The notes: generated by a model not told the origin, from the letters alone. 64,000 nt of DNA from Tenrec ecaudatus (GCF_050624435.1 NC_134546.1:39077501-39141500); one strand, 5' to 3'; positions 1 to 11,111 are shown, numbered from the stretch's first letter. Program-made: numbers and translations.

Positions 1-130
1 AGGCTTTCTACTTCTGTACAGAGTGACCGTCTGGGAAACCCACAGAGGCAGTTCTACCCTGTCCTGTAGGGTCACTATGAGTCAGGGTCAACTCGATGAC
101 AGCGAGTTTGTTTTTGGTTTTTTGGTTAAA
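1..130 (+). mobile_element. AfroSINE, 5' part cut by window edge
   Basis: Carries the 3' half typical of AfroSINEs: the 'cccacagaggcagttctacc' block, then 'gggtcactatgagtcag', 'caactcgatgacagcgag' and a TTTTTGG-type tail. The tRNA-like head lies outside the window. Confidence 0.9.
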
Positions 131-783
131 TAATTACCTTGGATTTTTGTTTAATATGTTCTTGGCATTCTTTAGGCAGTTGCTTTCTTCCTTTTTTAGC
201 ATTTATCTTAGTGTGGGGTTTGTTTGTTGTTTTGATCTCCACCTTAACCCTGGAATCAGCCACCTCTCTAACTAGCCATAGAGTCTCTTCCGGGAGATGT
301 TCTTTAGGCACTCAGAGTCGGAGCCTCTGGTGTGTCATGCTGCTGGGCCCCTTCAACACACAGGCCAGGAAATACAGAGATGTGTCTTAGAAATCACAAA
401 GTTGACAGCTCGTTCCAATTTCCCTTCAGCCCCCCAAGGGTCCTTCCTTGCCTTCCCCAACTGCACCTTTGTAACTCCTCCCGCAGTGAGAGCCCTAGCT
501 CTTCCCATTAACAGTATGATCCCTCAATTGCTGAATTCTGCATGGTTTTATAGCAGGATATACATTTTGTAATTAAAACTAATTTTAATTTTCAAAAATT
601 CTGGGTAAATCCTCAGAATTGTTACACCTGTGAATGCCACTGATCAGTTTGTTCTAAAAGAAGCTTAAGGAAGTGTGTCCATGTGCTTCCCAGATGGTGA
701 AGGAGCAAATACTACTCAGTCTTTCAGGGGGCCAACATTAGTGACCTCAAACAGCCAACCCCCTACCACAAAGTCAGTTTAGC
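131..783. other. Unassigned AT-rich DNA
   Basis: I see no recognisable gene or repeat here. Short open frames at 139-390 and 297-572 have no familiar motif and no splice context, and look like chance. Confidence 0.5.
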
Positions 784-942
784 CTCAGAGAGACCCTGCT
801 CTGTGGATTTCCAAGGCTGAAAACATGATTTACTTAAGCAGAAAGGCTCATCTTTCTCCTGAGGAGTTGGTGGATTCAAACCACAAGCCATTTGGGTAGC
901 AGGAAGGGCTTTAAACAGTGCACCACTATGAGTTCTTAATAT
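784..942 (-). mobile_element. AfroSINE, degenerate
   Basis: Read on the minus strand it starts 'agaactcatagtggtgcact' and runs through a tRNA-derived head and the 'ggagaaagatgagcctttct' block to 'ggaaatccacagagcaggg'. The 3' end is missing. Confidence 0.8.
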
Positions 943-1139
943 TATTAAGCCTCTACTATATTCTTATTCCTAGTCAGGCATTTGGTTTGGGTTTCAATTT
1001 TTTTCAAAAGTAAAAATTTAGCCAGTAAACCATAAATGTAAAATCTCAAAAGTAAGATGCAACTAAAGGTTAATGAAGAGATACGTTAAAAGAACAGTGA
1101 CCAAAGGAGGACCAGTTTGAAAGAAACAGTTCAGAAAAA

Positions 1140-1156
1140 AATATATATATATATAT
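1140..1156. repeat. (AT)n microsatellite
   Basis: Short AT run directly against the left end of a mariner element. It obscures that element's TA target duplication. Confidence 0.85.
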
Positions 1157-2457
1157 GAGGGTGTGTACCCCCAAATAAAACTGAATTTCTCTCTTCAAAG
1201 CTATGCATTTAAATTTTTTTACAAAACAACCTTATCACTTTAAAACTATACTCCATTACCCTTAATAACATTTGTCAAGTCTGATTCCATTCTTGGAAAC
1301 ATTTTTCAAACTCATCTGTTTGGATGGCTGATAGCACCACCCCCTTTTCTTCACTTTTTCTTCTTCATCAAATTGCTGTCCTTTCATGTCCCTCTTCATT
1401 CGTGGATACAAAAAGAAGTCACACAATGTGAGGTCAGGTGAGTAAGGTGCATGGGGCGAGAGAGGCATGCTGGGTTGTTTTTTTTTTGTCCAAAACTGGC
1501 ACACTGAGATGGCTGAGTGTGGGTGCATTGTTGTGATGGCAAACTCAGTTCCCTGTGTGCCACCAATCGGGTCTTTTTTGTCACACTCTGTTCAGAACCT
1601 CCAGATAGAAACCTTGATTAATAGTCTGGCCTGATGGAACAAACTCGAAATGCACTGTCCCTCTCACATCAAAAAATCAAATGAGCATCATCTTGAGCTT
1701 TAATTTCACTTGACAAGCTTTTGTTTTTTGTTTTTTTGAGCAAGGTGATTATGGTGTCTTCCACTGGTTTGACTGATGTTTGCTTTCAGGGTCATAAGAA
1801 CAGCATCATGTCTTGTCACCAGTAATGACCTTGGGAAAAAAGGCTTGGGTCCCTTCGGAGCTGTTCTTTCAAAGCACAGCATGCATCCAGTCACTTTTTC
1901 CTGGTCAAGCAGAGCCCAAGGCACAAATTTCACAGCGACTCTTCTCATTCCCAATCTTCTGTTAAAATTCGAGTCCGGATAACTTCCCCATCTCTTCAAT
2001 GGTCCGTTGCTGTCAGTCTCAAGCATGAGTGCACGGATTTTATCAGCATTTCGCCCTTTCGGAAAGTTGGCAGATGTCCACAATGAGGTTTTTCATCAAT
2101 CAACATTTCACCTTTTTTGAAATGAGAAAACCACTCATACACTTGAGTATTTCCCATAGTGCTGTCCTAGTAAGCTGTGTTCAATATCACGACAGTTTCT
2201 GTAGCATTTTTTCCCAGCAGGAAACAAAATTTCATAGCCACATGCAGTTTTCTTAAATCAACCATCACAAAAAAAAATAGGTTTGTGCAAAACTGCTTTT
2301 ACGAAAAAACACCATGACCAGAGAGAACCTTCCCAGGCAACGCCACTGGGTGCACTAAGAGCGAGTTGCTCAATGCTCATTTAGCAGGCAAAATGCCTAC
2401 TACTGAAACTCCACTCTACCCAGCTCAATTCTGGGTTTTTGGGTACCCCCTTGTGTG
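1156..2457 (-). mobile_element. Mariner-1 DNA transposon, nearly full length, inactive
   Basis: About 1.3 kb, close to the usual autonomous mariner size. The ends are related inverted repeats built on GAGGG(G)GTACC. The minus strand encodes broken mariner transposase: an N-terminal region with 'VYEWFSHFKKGEM' (about 2075-2190), a middle piece with 'RRVAVKFVPWALLDQEK' (about 1900), and a C-terminal piece with 'YSPDLTLCDFFLYPRMKRD' (about 1400) that holds the third catalytic Asp. The frames are joined only through stops and frameshifts, so no active enzyme can be made. It acted by cut-and-paste at TA sites. A shorter relative lies at 21090-22016. Confidence 0.9.
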
Positions 2458-3023
2458 TATATATATGAGCAAGCTTTACATTTTAAAAAAAGCAATTAAA
2501 AGATGAAGTAACCTAAAAGATGAAGTAATTTTCCACAAACTTTTTCAAGTCCATATATGTGTATGTGTGTGTATATGTTATATAATGCTATTATGTCCAT
2601 GTATAACACACACATGTATGTAAATGTTTGCATATATGTACTTGCATATATGTGTACATACACACATACATAGAGAAACTTCACAAAGATAATTACTGGG
2701 AATGGGAGTGAACAAGTTTGACAAACTGCCACCACCACCAAAGAGACTTGGCAGGACGCTGACGAAATGTGAGAGGAGTCAGGTGGGGTGTAGAGGGTAC
2801 GCCTTAGATGTGATATTAACAGTTCTCTCCACCAGATGGCAATGATGCCCTTTCTCAGTTTTCAATTTTCTCGTATGCTAAAATATTTGCTAGTTTAGTC
2901 ATTGAAGATGAAGTGGATGGACTTAGTTTTCCAACAACCTTGTGGGCATGATTATGAGAAAAACTTTACACAGGAAAGTTTTATATGTATATTTATATGT
3001 ATAAATATCAAAAGATATATACA
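2458..3023. other. Unassigned; TG/TA-rich low complexity 2550-2670
   Basis: Alternating purine-pyrimidine stretches (TATGTG, ACACAT types) dominate about 2550-2670. The rest shows no gene or family I recognise. Confidence 0.5.
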
Positions 3024-3511
3024 AGGGAATGTAACAAAGTAATCCTGCAAGGTCATTGTGATCTTTATTAAACAGTAGTATCAAAATGTGATGCTCTTGT
3101 GTGTCAACATATCCTCCATCCAGGTCTATTTACTTCAGAAGGTGGGATTTCCATCTCCCTAACCCTTTGCTAGAAGCCCTGGTGACGTTGTAGGCTACAC
3201 AGTGGACTGCTAACCACAAGGTCAGCAGTTTGAAACCACCAGCTGTTCTGCTGGCGAGAGATGAGGCTTTCTACTCCCATCAGATTTGCAGTCTTAGAAC
3301 CCCATACAGGCAGTTCTGCTTGTCCCTCAGGGTCTGAGTCTCCATTGACTTGATGGTAATGAGGGAGTTGAGTGAATTCTTTCTTGAAATTTCTGTGCTC
3401 TTTGATTCCTGCTGCATCAGAACAAAAGTGTGGTCATCCTCAAGGGAGTCATCGTTTTCCTTATAAATGTTCTTCGAGTTTGGGAATAAAAAAAGATCAG
3501 AGAGGAACAAG
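3024..3511 (-). mobile_element. Mariner-2 fragment, copy A, split by AfroSINE
   Basis: Two pieces (3024-3173 and 3367-3511) match the same parts of the relatives at 5462-6085 and 28332-29867: 'atctttattaaaca', 'tcaaaatgtga', the 'ccatctccctaaccctttgc' region and 'cttcgagtttggga'. Only the end that encodes the transposase C-terminus remains. An AfroSINE separates the pieces. Confidence 0.7.
3174..3366 (+). mobile_element. AfroSINE inside mariner-2
   Basis: Full unit from 'agaagccctggtgacgttgt' to 'tccattgacttgatggtaat'. It sits where the other mariner-2 copies run on without a break, so it inserted after the mariner. Confidence 0.9.
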
Positions 3512-3708
3512 TCCCTAGAAAAGGACATCTGGCAAAGAGGCTGAGAAGGGAAGAGACCCTCGGCTAGATGAACTGGCGCAGTGGCTGCAGCAAGGGGCGT
3601 AAACACAGCGATTCCGAGGATGGAGCAGGACTGGGCAGGATTCGTCCTGCTGGTCATTGTGAGTCAGACTGACTGACTAGATGGTACCCAGCAACAATAA
3701 CAGGTAAC
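3512..3708 (+). mobile_element. RTE LINE, 3' end only
   Basis: Matches the last 200 bp of the RTE at 14165-17137 and of the one at 62885-63411: 'cagtggctgcagcaaggggc', 'gaggatggagcaggactggg' and the end 'gatggtacccagcaacaata'. It is 5'-truncated, as expected for target-primed insertion. Confidence 0.8.
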
Positions 3709-3724
3709 TAGGATACCATATTAA

Positions 3725-3850
3725 ATATTAAAATCTTAAATGATATGATCATCTCAAATACACGAAAAACATTTGATAAAATTCAACATCCATTCATGAT
3801 GGAAACACTAAGCTAGAATATTAAGAAATTTTTAACCTAATAAATGCTTC
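3725..3850 (+). mobile_element. L1 ORF2 fragment (reverse transcriptase region)
   Basis: Translates to a degraded form of the L1 reverse-transcriptase motif: 'KTFDKIQHPFMMETL' here, where L1 has an 'AEKAFDKIQHPFM' type. A stop follows. Relic only. Confidence 0.65.
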
Positions 3851-3989
3851 CTTTTTAAAAAAAATCCCGTAGTAACAGAAGCCCCCTTGTATAATTTGGC
3901 AACAGCATAACAATAACTAAAAAATGAGTATACATATGTATACATATAATATGTGCATAACCATATTGTGTATGGGAGTTACAGGTGAG

Positions 3990-4185
3990 TATTCATCTAT
4001 ACCCAGAAATATGGGGAGGGAGGGAGAAAAATGAGGAGCTGATACCAAGGGCTCAAGTGGAAAGAAAATGTTTTGAGAATGATGCTGGCAACAAATGTAC
4101 AAATGGGCTTGACACAATGGATGGATGGATTGTGATGAGTTGTACAAACCCCCAATAAAATTTTAAAAGAAGAAGAAGAAACGAA
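3990..4185 (+). mobile_element. Afrotherian L1-type retroposon, 3' end
   Basis: Shares the abundant 3' segment of this window: 'gagctgataccaagggctca', 'caaatgtacaaatg', 'cacaatggatggatggattg', then 'cccaataaaat' and an A-rich tail. The same 3' end occurs more than ten times here with different 5' truncation points. Confidence 0.85.
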
Positions 4186-4559
4186 AAAGCAACTCTGCGG
4201 CAGATGAAAGGGATCTGATAGGGGCAGCCATGCCCACGGGGGTAATGAGGGACAGGAAATGAGGGAAAATCAAGAGATGCTACATGTGAAAAAGGGGAAA
4301 AAAGATTCTCTCTGATTTCCAAGGGTTTGTTTATGATGCAGCTTGGTGTGGATCAACTTGGGTTTATCTAACTGGAGTTTGTTATGTAGATTCATGTCTT
4401 TCATCAGATTGGGAACGTGTTGGGAAATTTTCTTCTTCAATATTTTTTTTGCTTTTCCTCTCTCCTGTTCCCTCTGGGGCCACCTTAAAATACATGTTTG
4501 CCTCAGAGAGACCTCTGCTCACTGGCTCTGGGAGCAGCCTAAAGAGAATGATAGAGGGA

Positions 4560-5190
4560 CAAGAGAAATAACCACCGCATACAGAGGAATCCTCAATACA
4601 TTGACTACCAGTTTCCCCGGAAAAGACCAAAGGTGTCAAAAAGGCAGTGGAATGACCAATTAAATGCTGAAACCAAAGACCTATCACCCAAGGCTTCCAT
4701 GAAACTGTGCTTCAAGAACAAGGGCAGAACTAAAGCATTCCCAGATAAGCCAGAGCTGAGGGTGTTTGTTACCATGGTACCGTCTCTACACGAAATGTTC
4801 AGATGACCTCATGGCTAAGTATAAGGTTTACTGATATTTATTGTTTGTAGCGTGTAATGTTCTGCATGGCTTCAAAGGTAAAATTCATAGAAAATAATTA
4901 TGGATTTATGTGTCAAGATGTTATCTGTAACCACAACATAAAAGGGGGCTGGGGGGAAACTGAATGGTAATAACAGTTTCTGTTTGTTGTTGAAACGAAG
5001 TTGCTATCAATTTAAAGGAGAATGGCACAAGCTTAAGATAGTAAACGCAATCCTCCTGGTAAAAACATCTACACAAAGGGGACGAGAATGGAATCAAGAT
5101 GGTTCACTACAGAAAAATATCAGCTCATCAAAACGGGAAGCCATCGCAGAGGAAAGAAAGCGCAAAATAAGGCATGCACCGAAACCAAAG
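4560..5190 (+). mobile_element. Old L1/HAL1-like fragment
   Basis: Text such as 'cattcccagataagccagag', 'gaaatgttcagatga' and 'aatggcacaagcttaagata' follows the order seen in old mammalian HAL1/L1 copies. All frames are broken. The exact family is uncertain. Confidence 0.45.
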
Positions 5191-5221
5191 AGCAACATGG
5201 CGTAAGTCTTTTCTTCCCAAA

Positions 5222-5395
5222 ACACAACAATAACAAACCCACTGAGGTGGGGCCCACTCGTCGTGACCTCATTGGGCAGGGTAAAATTGGCCCTGTGAGT
5301 TTCTACAGACAGACAGAGCCCGTCTGTCTCCCAGGGAGAAGCAAGTGATTTCAAGCTGCAGACCTTGTGATGAGCAACCAAATACGGACACATCA
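5222..5395 (-). mobile_element. AfroSINE, degenerate
   Basis: The minus strand shows the SINE order head to tail. On the plus strand the tail comes first ('aaacccactgaggt'), then 'ggccctgtgagtttctacag', then 'gcagaccttgtgatgagcaa'. Diverged. Confidence 0.65.
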
Positions 5396-5461
5396 CACTG
5401 AGGGTCCTCAAGTCCTCGATTACTGGTAATTATTTAAAATACAAATGGATTTGGGTGTTAT

Positions 5462-6085
5462 ATCAGGATAAGTCAAAGGTATTGCTAAAATCATAGAAAT
5501 CTTTATTAAACAAAAACATCAAAATGTGAAGCTAGCATTTCTTCATCGTATCCTCCCTCTAGGTCTTTACGCCTCTGAGGGGATGTTTCCATCTCTCTCA
5601 CCCTTTCCTAAAGATTTCTGAGCTCTTCAACTTACACCGGTTAAACCAGCAGCAGTGGCAGTACCCTCAAGGAACTCAACTTGTGTTCGTTTGAAACATT
5701 CTTTGAGTTTTAAGAGTTAAAAAGGGGGCAATGTTAGGGATGTGGGGTGCAATGTTAGGGATGTGGGGTGGGGTGGGGTCGGTGTAGGATGGACAGGGCA
5801 AGGTTTCCCAGTGAACTCCCCCTCGGACAATGACCTTCGCTGCCCTCACAGCATGAACAGACAACAAGGAAAGAGTCTTCAGAACAGCCTTCCTGGAATA
5901 TGTGTCGCCAACGCAGTTCCGATTTCCTTAAGACTTCTTCCCAATAAGTCCTGTGACCTTCCTGTCTCCTTTGACAGAAATCTAGCAAGGTCACTCCTTT
6001 GGTTCCCACAACACAGTCGCTTGCCCTTCTGAGCTGCCCTCTCGGCCTTGGCTGTAATTGGCTCAGCAGATGCCCTGGGAAGCCA
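5462..6085 (-). mobile_element. Mariner-2 fragment, copy B
   Basis: Begins with 'gaaatctttattaaac' and 'catcaaaatgtgaagcta' like copy C (28332 on) and continues without a SINE. Copy C identifies the family: its minus frame has 'KPDLAPADFLLFQNSKN', a mariner transposase C-terminal motif. No intact frame here. It contains a 21-bp tandem duplication. Confidence 0.65.
5728..5769. repeat. 21-bp direct tandem duplication
   Basis: The unit 'gcaatgttagggatgtgggg'+t occurs twice in exact register and is followed by further GGGGT units. The single-unit relatives do not show it, so the duplication is local. Confidence 0.85.
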
Positions 6086-6086
6086 C

Positions 6087-6330
6087 TTTTTTTATTGGAC
6101 TTTAAAAAATCATTTTATTAGGGGATCATACAACTCTTATCACCATCCATGCATACATCAATTGTGTAAAGCACATTTGTACATTCATTGCCCTCGTCAT
6201 TCTCAAAAATTTGCTCTCCACCTAAGGCCCTGGCATCAGCTCTTCATTTTTCCCCTCCTTCCCCGCTCCCCCTTCTCTCATGAACCCTGATAATTTATAG
6301 ATTATTATTTTGTCACATCTGATTGGGCCT
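6087..6330 (-). mobile_element. L1-type retroposon, 3' end
   Basis: Minus-strand copy of the common 3' segment: on the plus strand 'aaatcattttattaggggat', 'caattgtgtaaagcacattt', 'ggcatcagctcttcattttt', 'gataatttatag'. 5'-truncated. Confidence 0.85.
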
Positions 6331-6483
6331 TTTTCAAAGGCCCCCTAATACTAAACCACGTATTTGACTGAGAGAAGGTATCAGAGGCATATGTACACAC
6401 ATTCGGTTTGGAGTAAGCCCACATGTTTTTATGGACAGGAACCATTGTAGCTGTATCTGTATTGCTTACCCTCGTGTAGACAA

Positions 6484-6692
6484 CAGAACAACAGCAACGA
6501 CAACAAAAAACCTCTGCCAGCAAGTCAATTCCAACTCATGGGGGCCCTGGAGGACAGAGGCGGACTGGCCTTTTGGGTCTCTGCAACTTTTAATCTCTAT
6601 GGGAACAGACAGTCCTCTTTGTCGCTCCCAACAAGCTGCAGACCTTCCATGCGCAGCCCAATGGCTAGCAAACCAGGCCACAAGGACTCCTC
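6484..6692 (-). mobile_element. AfroSINE
   Basis: On the plus strand the RTE-like tail comes first ('caacagcaacgacaacaaaa', 'agtcaattccaactcatggg') and the head complement last ('gccacaaggactcctc'). Confidence 0.8.
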
Positions 6693-6904
6693 AAAGTATC
6701 ATGGAGAAATTCCATGGCCTTTCTATTCCAGTTCCCCCAAATATTTTGAAACCCCTTCATATTTTACTACAAGGAAAAGCAATTTAAACCCCACCGCAAA
6801 TATCACATCAGATGTTAAATGTGTGTCCTGTAACGTCAGGAGCAAGACAAGAATGCTGACCCCACCCTTCTTCTCAGCATTGCACCCCATCTAGTCACAA
6901 GGAG

Positions 6905-7250
6905 ACTGGTGGGGCCAGAAAAGATTAGAGAGAAGAAACAAAACTCATTGTTTGCAGGTGATTGTCTAATCAAAGTCCCCAAAGAATCCACAGCAAATTA
7001 TGATGATGAATAACAGTTTATCTAATTTGTCATAATCAGGATCAATATGCAAAAGCAGATGGACTTGTGTACACCGACGAAGTCAGAGCATGTAATGAAA
7101 AGCCAAACAAGAGTGCCATTTACAATTGCAACCTAAAATACACTTAAGAATCAATGTAACCAACGATAGTCACACCCTAGATGTAGAAAGCTACACAACT
7201 GTATTGTGCAAGATAGAAATGGACAAGCTCGTTAGTAACCTGGGTACTGC
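6905..7250 (+). mobile_element. L1 ORF2 fragment
   Basis: Follows L1 ORF2 in order: 'ttgtttgcaggtgattgtct' (the degraded site of the FADD motif), 'gtccccaaagaatccacagc', 'atcaatatgcaaaa', 'gtgccatttacaattgcaac', 'aatcaatgtaaccaa'. Stops and substitutions throughout. Confidence 0.7.
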
Positions 7251-7273
7251 CTAGTCAGTAATTTCGTCCAGAC

Positions 7274-7434
7274 CAGTGGTTCTTAACCTGCCCAATACCG
7301 TGACCCTTTCCTACAGGTCCTCATGTGGTGGTGGCCCCCCAACCATAACATGATTTTCCTTGCTACTTCATCACGGTCATTTTGCTACTGTGATGAATCC
7401 AGAGGGGTCGCGACCCACAGGTTGAGAACCACTG
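7274..7434. mobile_element. SPIN-type hAT MITE, copy 1
   Basis: 161 bp with SPIN termini: CAGTGGTTCTTAACCTG on the left and 'acaggttgagaaccactg' on the right. The flanks 'gtccagac' and 'atctaggt' resemble the TCTAGA-centred 8-bp target of SPIN but have diverged. Internally deleted and non-coding. Confidence 0.9.
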
Positions 7435-8491
7435 ATCTAGGTGTTGTTTGGCGTTGATCCCAAAGCGTCTTCATCTACTCGGGCTATTTGCCCCAGCGAA
7501 CCCCCACGCCCTCCGGAGGATCATTTCCTCTGTGATCGGCAACGCGAGGGCCTCGCTTCAATGCAGCCGTCTGATGTGTTTCCAGGACATGGAGCTGGCC
7601 TGTGGGTGAGGTGGCTGATGTTCCCCAAACAGGATGTTCATGTTCACTCGCCACAGCTGGAGACACAAATCCTACCCCCGCCTTCAGAAGGTCAGGAGCT
7701 TCCTGCCTTCGCACACTGCTTCCCTAAAGGACGCATTCCCTCGGATTGTCGGTGAATCACTTGGATCTGCGCTGCGCTTGTCAGGAGCTTGTCTCACACT
7801 CAGGAGCTGCCCAGGAACGGCAGCTGGCTGGGAACAAAGGAACCAGGGGTTTCGGGATACAATCCATTCTTACACGCGCTGGTAGTGGGCACCCACAGGT
7901 TTCCTGGGTGGCTGGGCCCACAGCTCCTCTTTGTCCGGAATAGGGACTCTTTTAAGGGAAGCTGCCACTGAGAGGCGAGGCGGAAGAATAGACGTGACTG
8001 TTGCATTGTGGAGGCGGACGGACCCCCACCCACGGGCTTCAAAGAGACAAACAGCGCTCATCGGCGAACGGGGACGTGGACCTTCTCGCCCAATCATAAG
8101 CAGTTAGTGCATGGGACATGTCTGACACGTACAGCCATGGCTGCTGCATAGCTTTCCCCAGACCCTCTCTCCTGCGGAGAGGATCAGGCCTCCGGTCTGC
8201 CCTGTCGAAGCTTGCCTCCTTCCAGGACGCTGCTGCTCTTTCTGTGGAGTCTCTACCGCGTTCCTTCAACTACCCAGCGTGTCTTCTCAGACACCCCCAG
8301 TCCCCACTCAGTGTTTCCACGGCAACCTGCACCGCCCCTGTCGCGCCACAGGCTGCGCCTTGGCCCGGCTGTCTCTCCAGGCAGGTTTCCCTCCCAGAAC
8401 TGCCCTTGACACATCCTAAAAGCCAGGGATCTCAGACTCTTGTTTAACAAGACTCTTATCAGAACTTCCGATCTGGCTGAGGTAGAAACTA
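7435..8491. other. Unassigned, GC- and CpG-richer DNA
   Basis: CpG is visibly more frequent than in the neighbours, for example around 7500-7560 and 8160-8280. The open frames (such as 7441-7755 plus) carry no motif I recognise and lack convincing splice sites. It may be an old unique segment; I assign no function. Confidence 0.4.
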
Positions 8492-8602
8492 CAAAGTCAG
8501 AACCAGCTGCCATTGAGTCAATTCCAACTCAGGCAACTCCAGGACGTCAGGTTGAAGAACGCCCCATAGGGTTTCCAGTGGCCGGGTTTGGGAAGGGAGA
8601 TG
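8492..8602 (-). mobile_element. AfroSINE, partial
   Basis: Tail half only: 'gccattgagtcaattccaac' and 'gccccatagggtttccagtg' on the plus strand. Confidence 0.75.
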
Positions 8603-9005
8603 CCGGCCTTTCTTCCATAGGGGCCTCGGGGAGCAGGGGGCGCCGAATTGGTCAGCAGTTGGGGCAGAGACGTGCCAGGGAGAAGCTGAGTGACAGCAGC
8701 ACCTCCAGGTGGGGGGATAGTGTGCTGTTGTCTTCTCGGGCCCCCTGCTCCCTGTCCTGAAACGTCCCTCTGACTGGCTGCAAGCTTACAGACACTACAC
8801 AGAGCTCTCCCAGGGCACTGCGTGGGCAGAAAGCGAGCTCGCCTCGGTGTGGTGCCTGAAGATGAAGGCACTCGGCTCCAGATGCCACCTGCAGGCAGCG
8901 TCACGTGTCTGAAGGAAAACTGCACCAGCGCTGGGGTCTCGTGTGAATTATCCCTTCCCACGTGTTACTCCTGTCATCTTCCAGGCCCTCAACACAGGGC
9001 CTCTA

Positions 9006-9176
9006 TAAAACCTCCCTGCCATCGAGTTGATTCCAACTCATAGTTGACCCTACAGGACAGGAAACCTTTGGGTTTCCAGGACTTTAAATCTTGACCGTAG
9101 CAGCTGGCAGGTTTGAACCACTGACCTTGTGGTTAGCAGCCCAATGTGTAAGCCACTACACCACCAGAGCTCCTCG
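9006..9176 (-). mobile_element. AfroSINE
   Basis: On the plus strand it runs from 'ctgccatcgagttgattcca' to the head complement 'cactacaccaccagagctcc'. First of three same-strand copies in 700 bp. Confidence 0.9.
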
Positions 9177-9325
9177 TTGGCATCTCTATAAATGGGGATA
9201 TTTGGCAGAATAGCTCCAGCTGACCTACCGAGAGTGTGGCCCTTTCCCAGAGGAGAGATGTGAGTGCAAGAAGCAGAAAAGTGTCTCCTGCTTTTGTGTC
9301 CCAAAACGACTCCACTCGTCCAAAC

Positions 9326-9503
9326 CCAAACTCACGGCCATTGAGTCAATGCTGACTCGTGGAGGCCCTGTATGACAGGGTAGAACTGCCCCTGTGGGTT
9401 TCCAACTGTAACCCTTTCCAAGAGTAGAAAGTCTCATCTTTCCTCCTACAGAGCGGTGGGTGGTTTGAACTGCTGTCCCCACTCATAACCACTACACCAC
9501 CAA
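9326..9503 (-). mobile_element. AfroSINE
   Basis: On the plus strand 'cccaaactcacggccattga' to 'ataaccactacaccacca'. Its head abuts the tail of the next copy. Confidence 0.9.
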
Positions 9504-9712
9504 AAACACAAACTCACTGCCATCGAGTCAGTGCTGACTCACCGTGACCTCCTGCAGGTTTCAGAGACTGTAACTGTTTACAGGAGTAGAAAGCCCAGTC
9601 TTCCCCCCTTCTCTTCCGCTGCCCCGGCCGGCAGGAGCTGCTGGTGGTTTTGAACTGCTGACCATGGACATCACAGCCTAACATGTAACCACTACACCAC
9701 CAGGGCTCCTCA
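9504..9712 (-). mobile_element. AfroSINE
   Basis: On the plus strand 'aaactcactgccatcgagtc' to 'caccaccagggctcctc'. It lies head-to-tail with the previous copy, giving a small dimer-like arrangement. Confidence 0.9.
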
Positions 9713-9813
9713 AAAGCAACTCTTAAAGGAGAGGAAACAAAAAAAAAATATATGAGTGACATAGACTGAAACGTTTGGGACAAAGACTATGAGTTGGAAA
9801 GAGTTCCCTCTGC

Positions 9814-10520
9814 TTGAGGGAGGCCCCAGTGGTGCAGTGGTTAAAACCCTAGCCTGCCATGTTAGTTACATAATCTCCTGTCAATTAGAGGGTATGATGT
9901 GTGAAGGGGTGGAGTCTAGCCTGTCAATCGGGTCATAGCCAATGATGCCTCTGTGTGGCGTGACCTTCTCATGAGGGTTCTGGGAACTTCCTCTCTCTTG
10001 ATTCTGCCATCAGAAGAGGTGGGGCACACTCTCGCCACTTCACTAGAGTGCTAGTCTCCTGCTGCTGGGACACTCAGGGAGCTGGAGGGGCCACGTGCAA
10101 TCCCGAGCCAGTGCTGAGATGCTGCCACCAGCATTGGATCCTCAAGACGCTCCACCCACAAGCCTGTGATCTTCCTGCATTCGGCATGAGTCTGAAGAGG
10201 ACTTTATGGACTAACATTGGACATGTGGGCTAATATCGGACTTATGGACTTGATCTGGACTGGGCTGGATCGTTTTCTCAATATGCAATTGCTCTTTGAT
10301 ATAAAATTCTCTAACACATGTATGAATGTCCCTGGATTTGTTTATCTGGTCAATCCAGTCTAAAATACCTGCTAATATAAAGATCAGTGGCTTGAACTCA
10401 CCAGCCTACTCAGAGGGCGAAAGATGTGTCAATAGCCATTGGTCAAGATTTACAGCTTTGGAAATCCTGTTGGGAAGTCCCACTCTGTTGGATGTGGTAA
10501 CTGCTAGTGGGACACAGCTC
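9814..10520 (+). mobile_element. AfroSINE split by an LTR
   Basis: Head at 9814-9857 ('aggccccagtggtgcagtgg') and body from 10368 ('cctgctaatataaagatcag', 'ttgaactcaccagc'). The break holds a 510-bp LTR flanked by CCTGC on both sides. Confidence 0.8.
9858..10367 (+). mobile_element. ERVL/MaLR-like solo LTR, copy 1
   Basis: The ends read 'CATGTTAGTTACATAATC' and 'CCAGTCTAAAATA', related to the LTR at 33034-33518. Shared inner text includes 'tggacatgtgggctaata', 'tgatataaaattctct' and 'ggatttgtttatct'. Exact 5-bp TSD CCTGC (9853-9857 and 10368-10372). No internal retroviral genes remain. The family name is inferred from the 5-bp TSD and a general likeness to MLT2/MaLR LTRs. Confidence 0.65.
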
Positions 10521-10527
10521 AAAGGCC

Positions 10528-10733
10528 ACAAAACTCAAACCCACACCCACTGCAATGGAGGCCTCTCCATCTCCTGGCAGCCCTCCAGGACAGAGCAGGG
10601 CTGCTATACACCTTGACGGGAGCAGACAACCTCGTCTTTCTCTCACGCAGCAGCTGTGGAGATTGAACTCTTGACCTTGCCCACACTGTGAGCCACCAGA
10701 CACTTAAACCACAGCGCCACCAGGGCTGCTCTT
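10528..10733 (-). mobile_element. AfroSINE
   Basis: Complete minus copy: on the plus strand 'aaactcaaacccacacccac' to the head complement 'cagcgccaccagggctgctc'. Confidence 0.85.
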
Positions 10734-10919
10734 CGGGGGACGAAGCCAATTCATGGGGGGAAATACTGGCATCGCCCTGCTTTTCAAAAGCCACATCACT
10801 GTTACCCCAAAACTACATCAGTACCTAGTCCCGTGAACTCAAAAATCAGAAGAGAATTTTTGATTTTATGAAAATAAAAGTGATTTTTTTAAAGTTCCCA
10901 TATCAATCAATGGTTAGGG

Positions 10920-11111
10920 CAGTGGTTCTCAACCTTCCTAATGCCATGACGCTTCCATGCAGTTCTTCATGTGGTGGTGACCCCCAACCATAACATTATT
11001 TTCATTGCTACTTCATCACTGTCGTTTTGCTACTGTTATGAATCGGGCGACCCCTGTGAAAGGGTTGTTCGACCCCCAAAGTGGCCGTGACCCCCAGCTT
11101 GAGAACCGCTG
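10920..11111. mobile_element. SPIN-type hAT MITE, copy 2
   Basis: 192 bp from CAGTGGTTCTCAACC to 'gcttgagaaccgctg', with the inner block 'gacccctgtgaaagggttgt' typical of SPIN. The flanking octamers 'ggttaggg' and 'ggttcatg' share their first four bases and the last. Confidence 0.92.

Noticed and set aside
8518..8961. 147-codon open frame on the minus strand
   Set aside because: Its downstream part reads through AfroSINE sequence and the protein has no family features.
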